The notes below the pieces were generated by a model. That model did no database searches. It worked only from the letters and a program-made list of their open reading frames with translations, and was not told where the DNA came from. DNA of 64,000 nucleotides from Aquila chrysaetos chrysaetos (lineage: Eukaryota > Chordata > Aves > Accipitriformes > Accipitridae): positions 1 through 64,000 of the forward strand of contig NW_024470413.1 of assembly GCF_900496995.4 (NCBI RefSeq). The letters are read 5' to 3'. The stretch's first letter is position 1; the number at the start of each line of letters is the position of its first letter. Positions 56,451 to 64,000 of the stretch are shown here, piece after piece. The translations under genes and the position numbers were made by a program.

Positions 56451-58988
56451 TTTTTTAGCAACTTCTCTGCCCCCTCTGGGCTCCCCCCTGGTGTCCCTGG
56501 GGCTCCAGGGGAACCTGCTGGGAAACAGGCTGAGGCAATCACTGATGTTGCCTTCCCTCAGCTAGGGAGAGACACTTCTTTCTGAAATAAAATTCTCCTC
56601 TCAGAGACAAATTTACATCTACATGCCACATATTTTTGGTCATACTGTTAGACAGGATCCCCACAGTAGAGGCAGCAGGGATCTCCTTACCCCTGTGAGG
56701 GAAGGGATCCATGGGACAATGGAGGCAAATCATCCTGCCTTTCTACTCATGGAATTGGAAGAGGCTCAGCTGCCTCCCATGCAACACCACAAAGCCACAG
56801 GAGGTGGGATTCCCTCTTGATCTCTTCAGGTGTGACAAAATAGCACCTGCATGGTGAGCCCTTCTCAGCTCCCATCTGAATTAAGGAGAGCAAAAGCAGG
56901 AGTAGGTGTTCAGATGCAAATCCCTGGTGACATTTGAACGGCCAGAGGTGGTCCAAATACATGTAGGTACAGCAAACTGTAACGAGAAGTTCATAGAGAC
57001 AGGGGAACATCTTGGAATCATGTATAGCCTGGTGGGAAATTCCTTTGGCCAAGTGACATGGACAGCTTATGCCCAACTAAAGACCAAAGAACCTTTGCTA
57101 CTCCTTATCTTCATGGCACTTGACAAGGTATTAATATGAACGATGGCAGTCAATGTACCATAGCGAGAGCTGGGTCTCTCTCTGTTTCCATCAAGCTGAA
57201 TTTACTGTACCAACACTGACTGTAATGGCATGTGTCCCAGGTTCGTCCCCACAGCCTAACAGAATTCAGGGCAGTACTCTGTTCATGTCCAAATCCAGGG
57301 CCACAGAGCTACACGAGATTTGCCAAGGCTGGCAGGGAACCCTCACAGGACTGCAGGAAAGCAATTCCCCATTCAGGTGGGGTGCGTCATAGATTCCCAG
57401 ACGGCATCACAGAGAGTGCGATTTGGTGCCTGTTTGCCATACACTAACGCATCAGTCAGAGGACATCACTCATCAGAGAGGCAAGGTCTGCTCCTTCTCC
57501 ACCCAGAGCTGCAGGCATTGCGATGAACAGGAAGCATGTCACACAGGGGGTTTTTACTCACTCCTAGATCCGTCAATGAAAAGACCAAGATTTTTCAGAG
57601 TGTTGCCTGGATAACATCTTGTCTTCAAGGACATCATCCTCAAGACACAGCAATGGTCCATGTCCAAAACTCGGTGGGAACTTCAAAAAGATGTTTCAAG
57701 GCACAAGATGAACTTTTTGGTACTTCACGGAACTGTTACAGAAGCAAAAGAGATAAGGTAGGACCACTGCTGAAATGGAGGAAGAGTAGCTCTAGATAGA
57801 TCCTGAGGTACTCTACGTCACAGCCTCGGTTAATACCAGCAAGGTCTCCCAGGCTTTGAGCTTGTGAGGCAGGACTTCTGGAGGAGAACAACCAGCAGTG
57901 CATGGGGATCAAGCGGCGGGGTTACTCAAGCAAACTACACCCTTAACCAGTCCATGGGAACCATAGGGGCTGCATCCAAGGGTGCTGAGAGAGTGATTTT
58001 TGTTTCTCGAGGGGTGTTGGTCTGGTATGACCCCAAAAAGAACTCGGGACACGTGAGCTGCATTCTATAATTAGGTTACATCATCGTTAACACTATAAGG
58101 AGAGATAATGACAGATCATCTTAGGCCCCTTTAGATGGGGGAACCCCAGGGGGTGTAGCATTGAACGGGGCCTTTCTACCTAATGCAGCAAACAATGCAG
58201 ACCCATCCATAGAAAAGAAGTACTCCTCTTTTGGTCATCCAAGCTACTATAGGATTTTCTTACAAGGAACCACTCTACTCATCGTCTAAACAGTCAAACA
58301 GAAATGATTGTTTTTATGAGAATGTTTTGCTGCACGGTTAGATACAGGCAAGGCCAGGCATGGAGGCCATATGTCCAGTTATAGAGTGGGACCTGCCTGC
58401 AGGCTCTGGTGGTGATATAGCCTGTGAGGTTGTCCTGTGGCCAGGAGATATCTGTCAGCATAACCAGGTTTGAATGGCCGTGCTGGACCCGCAGCAGGTG
58501 CAGCGCAGCGCAGCCCTAAGGACTTGATGTTCAACATTTTCTAGTAGGACCAGTGTTCAGGTTTCCGTGAGAAGTCTGCGGTCCACTACGCTGCCACAGC
58601 TGATGCCGTGGCCCAAATGTGCACTGCCAGGAGGAGCTGGAGACCCTTGGCTTTGTCACAGAACTGTGATGGTTTTTGGATGAAATGAGAAGTGGTGTGG
58701 ACAGACTTGCTGACTGGTGGTGCTGCAATGGAGGGATACAGGACTCTGCCCAGGGAAGCAGCAGGGGAGGACGAGGACTATGTCCCCCGTATGAAGGGGA
58801 AGCTTGGATTTGTGGGGTTCCTCTATGTGACAGACAACAGGTTGGGTTATCTTTTGTCATTTAGGATGAGAGCAGGAGTCAGCAGGAGTGACCTGGTGTT
58901 GCAGTTACAAATCTTGCTCAGGGAGAGGAAACAGAAAAGGTCTTTTGTCAGCAACCCCATGGAAAGTCTCCAGGTTCATGAGCAGGTT
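56451..58988. other. copy 3 non-coding stretch with many small indels
   Basis: Matches arm B 26,490-29,045 throughout, but with frequent single-base insertions and deletions and comparatively few substitutions. No gene is recognised. The OR pseudogene of the arms (29,100 onward) is not reached. Confidence 0.6.
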
Positions 58989-60650
58989 CCTGTGGTGAAC
59001 AACTTTAAGTGCCCTGGCATTCCATGGCAAGGCAAAGCACAGGTGCCAACAGCCTGAAGTTGGCTATTGGGACAACTTCTCACCAGGTGCACAGGTGGGC
59101 CACCAAGGGTGATTCTCACCTGGACCGATTCCTGGCCACAAGGAACAGCTGGTTAGGGATGCAAATGATTATCAGTGTCAGTACTTGGCTGTCATGGCCA
59201 TGAATGACGGGTTATCACACTAAAGGCAGTGAGTAGCGCCAGCAGAGAGAGCACAGACCTGGGACTCCAGAGGAGAAGACTTGGACAAACTCAGGAGAGC
59301 TGAGACAAGTGGTTGCCATGGGAAGCGAGCTCTGAAGATGAAGGAGCAGGGAAATCTGTAGGCCTTACAGACAGCCTCTTCCAAGCACAGGAATGATCGC
59401 CCCAAATACCTTGAAGAGAAGCAAACCATCTCCGAGGCTGCTTGTGTGAACTGACTGAGCTTCCAGGGCAAAAGAAGGCAGCAGGCAGGAGGTGGAATCA
59501 GGGAAAGCTGCAGACAGCAATGTCGAAACCTTGTCCCAGGATTGTAGGGATGATGCCAAGCCAAAGGTCCCATTTGTCTTGAGAGATGCAGGGCAGGATA
59601 TAGGCAGAAGATGACTGTTACTGGTCCTTAACAGTAAAAGAATAGACACGGGATCATGTGGGCCTGCTGCTGAGCTCCCCTAAGTTAAGGAGCAGGTAAG
59701 GCTGAGGAACTTATGACTTCTTTGGCTGTGATTCTGCCAGGCCTTTGTGACTGGCAACAGCAGGACCCTGGAGGAAAGCAACCAGCAGTAAGTGGGGATC
59801 AAGTCAGAGGTTACTTGAGCAATGTCAGCCTTGAACAGCCCCTGGGAGCGAGCAGAGGGAATCATCCAAGGCTGGAGAGGGAGCAAGCCAATTTTGTGCG
59901 AGCGCACTCTGGCATCACTTTTGACAGATCATTGGAGATACAGGACAAGTGCTTGAGGCTTCCAAAAAGTTGACAGCTCTCTTCCAACACAGGCCAGAGA
60001 TGACCAGGGGAGAAAAAAAAGGCTGTTGACCTCATATTGCAGCAGAGCAGTGTGGTCCCAGCATGTCCTCCTGGATGATATTTCTGGGGAAGATGTAGGG
60101 TGACTGGGCAGGCCAGGTGGATTTATCCAGGGTGGACCAGAGAGACCAACCTCATGCTTTCCAGGATGAAAGGACTGGATTCTGGATGAGGTGGATGATC
60201 AGTGGGTGTTCTTTTATTATATTATTGCATACAGGACATCTGGAAGGATGAGGGAGGAAGGAGGTCGATGGATGTTGATGGAGGAAGGAAGAGATGGGCG
60301 GAACTGAGATTGATGGTTCAGCCTCAGGGGTCAGGAAATATTGGTCCCGCTCTGCCCTGGAGGCCTGTAAGAAGTTGGGCATTGCAGACGTTTGCATCTT
60401 GACTGCGTGCCTCAGCCTGGGAGATGGGGCTTCCCCCGCTGCGGGTGGCCTGCCAGGCCGACCACATGGGTGTAGGTGGTGCAGACTTACTGAAGACATT
60501 CCTGTAACCCAAATACAATTGGGATTATGCAGGAATTGGCTATTCAAAATCAAAGATTTCATTCACTTGGTCTCTTTGCTTTTTGACATCTTCGCACTTT
60601 GACCACACTCCCTGAAATGTCTCTATTCAACCACAGAAAATTGAAGCCTT
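58989..60650. other. no gene recognised; faint old paralogy
   Basis: About 59,745-59,885 resembles 27,930-28,070 at low identity ('caggaccctggaggaaagca' against 'caggactctggaggagaaca'). A minus-strand frame of 136 codons at 60,152-60,562 has no domain. The rest is unrecognised. Confidence 0.4.
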
Positions 60651-61228
60651 TGTCAATTGGGTCTGGCTTGAGATGGAGTTAATATCCCCATAGCAGCCCC
60701 TCGTAGTGCTGTGCTCTGCACTGGTAGCTAGAAAGGTTGTTAAAAACACCAGTGTTGTTTGGCTACTGCTGAGCAGCGCTGGACAGCATCAAGGCGTTCT
60801 CCCCAACATTTTTGCCCCCTCCACGGCAGGCTGGGGAGGCAAGATCTTGGAGAGGGGACATAGCCAGACAGCTGACAAAACTAACCAAACATATATTCCA
60901 TACCATATGACGTTAGCGTCAGCTATAAAAGCTAGTAAAGGGAGATGGAAGGGAGCATTTTCGTCTTCTGGAGGAACCACTACACGTACTGAAGCCCTGC
61001 TTCCCAGGAAGTGGCTAGACATTGCCTGCTGATTGGAAGTAGAGAATAATATAATTTGATTTTCTTTGCTTTGCGCGCGTGACCTTGCTTTCACTTTGTT
61101 AAACTGTCCTTATCTTGACCCACGAGGCTTTTGTTATATTTTCTTCTCCCCTGTCCAGCTGAGGAGGGAGGATGATAGAGTGGCTTTGTGGGCCAGCTGG
61201 CAACCCAGCCAGGGTCCAGCCTACCACA
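60651..61228 (+). mobile_element. ERVL-type LTR
   Basis: Starts near 'TGTCAATTGGGTCTGGC', then 'catagcagcccctcgtagtg', 'ttccataccatatgacgtta', a TATA-like 'gctataaaagctag' (about 60,922), 'cttgacccacgaggcttttg' and the typical 3' part 'gcaacccagccagggtccag', ending 'cctaccaca'. It is the same family as the LTR ending at 4,768 but is the most complete copy in the window. No target duplication is seen. Confidence 0.75.
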
Positions 61229-64000
61229 AGACTAAAGGCAAATTATGCCCAGGCTTGGCACTTGGGGGTTTTGCATGCAAATGAGCCCTCTGGTGCTGAA
61301 GCTCCTGAATTGCAAGCTCCTTATGAGACTGACCCAAGCCTTAGAGAAGTCCCAAGTCAGAAGCAAACCTCCAGGTTTGTGTTTGTGAGGGTGTTAGAAG
61401 GCCTCTGCTGAAGCCCGTCACTGAAGAGACCATGCAGGGAATGAGCAAACCAAGTTCCTGTCCCTGGGGCTGGTGAAGCAGGAAGTTGGAGGCACTGGGT
61501 ACAGAGGAAATTTAAATGTGGCAGTCACTGTGAAAGCCCTGATGTTGCGTCAGCAAGCATGGAGGCCAACCCACCCTGACCCCCATCCCCTGGGGAGGGG
61601 GCACCGATTCTCTTGGGATGCTCAGGGCTTTTCCTGGGGGCAATGTCGAATTGGGAGTGGGAGTGGTGATGCTGCCAGGCACAGGTCACCAGTACAACAC
61701 CTTGCAGGTTCCGTGGAGGGTGAGTGAAGAGGCAACACAGCACTGGAGCTGTAAGGACCTATGTCCTCTAGTGGGGCTCAGTTGAAGAGACAGAAGCCAT
61801 AGCCATGAGAACAAGGGTCTCTGCCTGTGGGGTGTCAAAAGGCCCACCAAGGCCCTGGCATCTCCACCACAGCTACAACTGGCCTGGCTGTGCCTGCTTT
61901 CCTTGCTTTCCAACACCAAGCTGTGGTTTTGAGGATTTGCCAATGCTGTGAGCTCCCCACAAGTCATCCCTTTTCTTTTAAAGCCTTACTAATGCTCATT
62001 TACACCCAAGATTTCCAAGGCCCAGACTGCTATAGAATCCTCTATTGAGCACCACAACCCAGCATGAACTGCACATCCTCCTTCTTCTGCGTTGCCTGCA
62101 AATTACAACACTCAACCTGTTTCACTTCAGCATGACGGCCCCGCCCCGATATTTCCAAGTCTTTTTTCCCTGCCTTATACTCACTCACTGATACACCTAC
62201 ATGTCTCTCTCCGTGCACACTACATGGAAATGTCGATATCAGACCCTCATTTTCCCAGGAGGGGCCTTGGTACCTGCCATCTCCAGACAACTCCTCTCTC
62301 CCAACCTCAAGCACAGAACATCAAAGTGCCTTCCATCCTGTTTTTCAGACATGTTTGTAAGGAATTTTGCTTAACGCCATTGCAATACCCTGGCAAGGGT
62401 GTTTTCTCTGATAACATTCCTCAACCTCCTCGCAGACCTACACAATGGCCACGCTGTGATGATCCAGCCAACCCTCCAAGCTCAGAAAGGTCTTTGAGCA
62501 TTTGGATCTTACCCCTGGTGTCTTTTTTTAATAAGCCTTCCTCCCGCTCCCTCCAGAGCTCCTGGAACGAGCTTTCTTTGGCCATAACAGGGGCTTGATT
62601 GGTACACCACCGTGTTTATGAAAGGTTATTTTGTTTTCTTTTTCGGATCGTCTCGGCAAGAAAGAGTCGTCCCTGACAACAAGTACCCAAAAATCTATTG
62701 AAATGGGGTTGCAGTGAAGTGAGTTCAGTTAAGGACATGTGGAAGCCACCCCCCCAATGCTGTGTGCTTCATGGAAAGGCATTTGTCCCGGAGAATCAGA
62801 TCCAGCTCCTGCATCTGGCCACTCTCCTGGAGAGGAAAACACCAGCATGTCCAGGCCCACCTGGGGAAACATACAGGGCCAACCCTTTGCAGACACCACC
62901 CTCATCAATGAAGTGCTTTTGATGTGTACCCTCTTTGAGGATGGGCTATAATGGCCCCTTATATGCAGACATTGATTGTGCCACTGTGGGAGCGCCAGAG
63001 TACGCGCGGCACAATGTCTAGCTCCTATTCTCTTACTAAAGCGAAGCGTCTGATATGTCCTCCTGTTAGGCGGCTTTAATGCTTTTCCCTGGAGTCGTAC
63101 TTTTGTTTTCTCCCTGAGACGCCCTAGAGGATATCACACAAAAACATGAAGGATTATTGAAGGACACCAATGCCCCAACATGGCAATCCATCCATAACAC
63201 CCCCATGTGACCTTCCCCCCAGGGCAACCTCCTCACACATGGCACCTGTCACAGCACACTTCCCACCCCATGCACGCACGGTTTATATCTGACCCATGGG
63301 CAAAACCTGGTCCCCTGTTGCCTTGTAAAAACTCCTTGGAGTTTTCTTTGGCAAGTCCACCGTGTCCCTCAAGGGTCCTCCTCTGGGCCTTGAAAATATA
63401 CCAACCCCCCATTTTTTTAAAGGTCGTGTGGGGCGCCCACTGCCTCAGAAGCAGGGATTGAATATGGAGAACTTACCGGACACTGGCAAGGTAATTGAAG
63501 AGGAGAAATGATCGCTCCATGGAGTTGCCTAACAAGGTGGAAAATTCCACAGGAACCCCTTCTCAAAAACAAACCAGAAGAGAGGTACAAAGGCAAGATA
63601 TGCATGCCAAGCCAGGGACAAAAGCAGTAACAGCGGGTAATTTCTGTTTTTTCTTGGTTATTTGGTGATTATGATAGTAAACAGCAATCCCCTTTCCTGT
63701 AGTTTAGGAGGAAGTACATGGAGCAAAGAATTGGTGGTCCAGGGCTGTCTTGTGGGGTCACCTGCAAAGCAGCCCAGCCAACCTGAATGTGAAGACTTTC
63801 TTGCACAGGGAACAACCCCTGAAGAGCTTTCCCCTAATGGGAAAAGACATGAAGGTGAAGAAAGGACAGCATCATTCATTCCACTCTGGGCAAGTGACCT
63901 GGCGCAGTTGTCTGACGACCACCCTCACTTCCCACCCAACACTCGTCAGTACAAGTTTTATTCAGGTCTTTTATTTAAACTATTCATCCAGGTTCAAGGA
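61229..64000. other. mostly unrecognised; old paralogue of the duplicon near 61.7-62.65 kb
   Basis: 61,707-61,770 resembles 29,048-29,110. 61,920-61,975 ('gaggatttgccaatgctgtg') resembles 21,075-21,115. 62,470-62,640 ('ccctccagagctcctgg') resembles 21,190-21,320. The order fits a diverged relative of the duplicon with an insertion at about 62.0-62.45 kb. A plus-strand frame of 168 codons (62,092-62,598) overlaps this and has no domain. Nothing is recognised from 62,700 to 64,000. Confidence 0.4.

Larger units (their letters stand above)
48842..58988 (+). repeat. third duplicon copy, inner piece (direct copy of 20,907-29,045)
   Basis: Collinear with the right spacer plus inner arm B: the 'tcatccctgacttgcagaag' block (48,891 against 20,961), the LTR empty-site flanks, sequence downstream of the OR gene, the OR gene, and then the region matching 25,230-29,045. 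It contains a private LTR (49,758-50,493). Up to about 52.2 kb the match is clean. From there to 58.9 kb it is riddled with 1-2 base indels, and at about 53.2-54.4 kb and 54.95-56.45 kb it is barely alignable. Confidence 0.88.

Noticed and set aside
60152-60562. 136-codon minus-strand frame with a 'CPVCN' motif
   Set aside because: A single CxxC pair is not a zinc-binding domain, and there is no other support.
62092-62598. 168-codon plus-strand frame
   Set aside because: It overlaps a diverged non-coding paralogue of the duplicon and shows no domain or splice context.

Overview
The window looks like bird nuclear DNA. Three things point that way: dense CR1 LINE fragments with avian-type 3' ends and reverse-transcriptase peptides, avian-type ERV LTRs, and intact single-exon olfactory receptors of the OR14 type that is expanded in birds (group gamma-c, '14J1-like/14C36-like'). 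No bacterial, viral or housekeeping genes are visible. Only two intact protein-coding genes can be supported: the OR14-like receptors at 15,087-16,043 (+) and 23,359-24,315 (-). Every assignment is by eye, from translated motifs and from internal sequence comparison.

The dominant architecture is a large inverted duplication. Arm A (about 1,308-17,266) and arm B (about 22,165-38,757) are reverse complements around a spacer of about 4.9 kb (17,267-22,164), and each arm carries one intact OR gene. The outer parts of the arms look about 97-98% alike by eye. The OR genes and the sequence next to the spacer are clearly more diverged (about 30 of 318 residues differ between the two receptors). Arm B has gained a 964-bp LTR (34,304-35,267), whose insertion accompanies loss of 129 bp of arm-A sequence, and a 446-bp LTR (36,198-36,643) with a near-perfect 6-bp target duplication. 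It lacks about 1.16 kb that is present in arm A (about 1,991-3,152). Both arms also carry a broken non-OR14 olfactory receptor with the same frameshifts.

An irregular minisatellite of about 5.4 kb (38,758-44,155, units of about 31-32 bp) abuts the outer edge of arm B. Beyond it lies a third, partial copy. One piece (44,571-46,476) is the inverse of 1,151-3,062. A longer piece (48,842-58,988) is a direct copy of spacer plus arm B (20,907-29,045); it holds a third, disrupted OR14-like gene (52,094-53,059) and a 736-bp LTR with a clean 5-bp target duplication, whose empty site is preserved at 21,818-21,822. From about 52.2 to 58.9 kb this copy is full of single-base indels, and at about 53.2-56.4 kb it is barely recognisable, which looks like unpolished long-read sequence rather than biology. 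The last 5 kb hold an ERVL-type LTR (60,651-61,228), a faint old paralogue of the duplicon (about 61.7-62.65 kb) and otherwise nothing I recognise.

Taken together this is an ampliconic, repeat-rich olfactory-receptor cluster. The G/T-rich telomere-like blocks in both arms and the GC-rich minisatellite would fit a subtelomeric, microchromosome or sex-chromosome location, but that is inference. I did not find a novel multi-gene system. The most interesting items are the palindrome with its divergence gradient, the datable LTR insertions, the minisatellite at the arm edge and the probable assembly damage.
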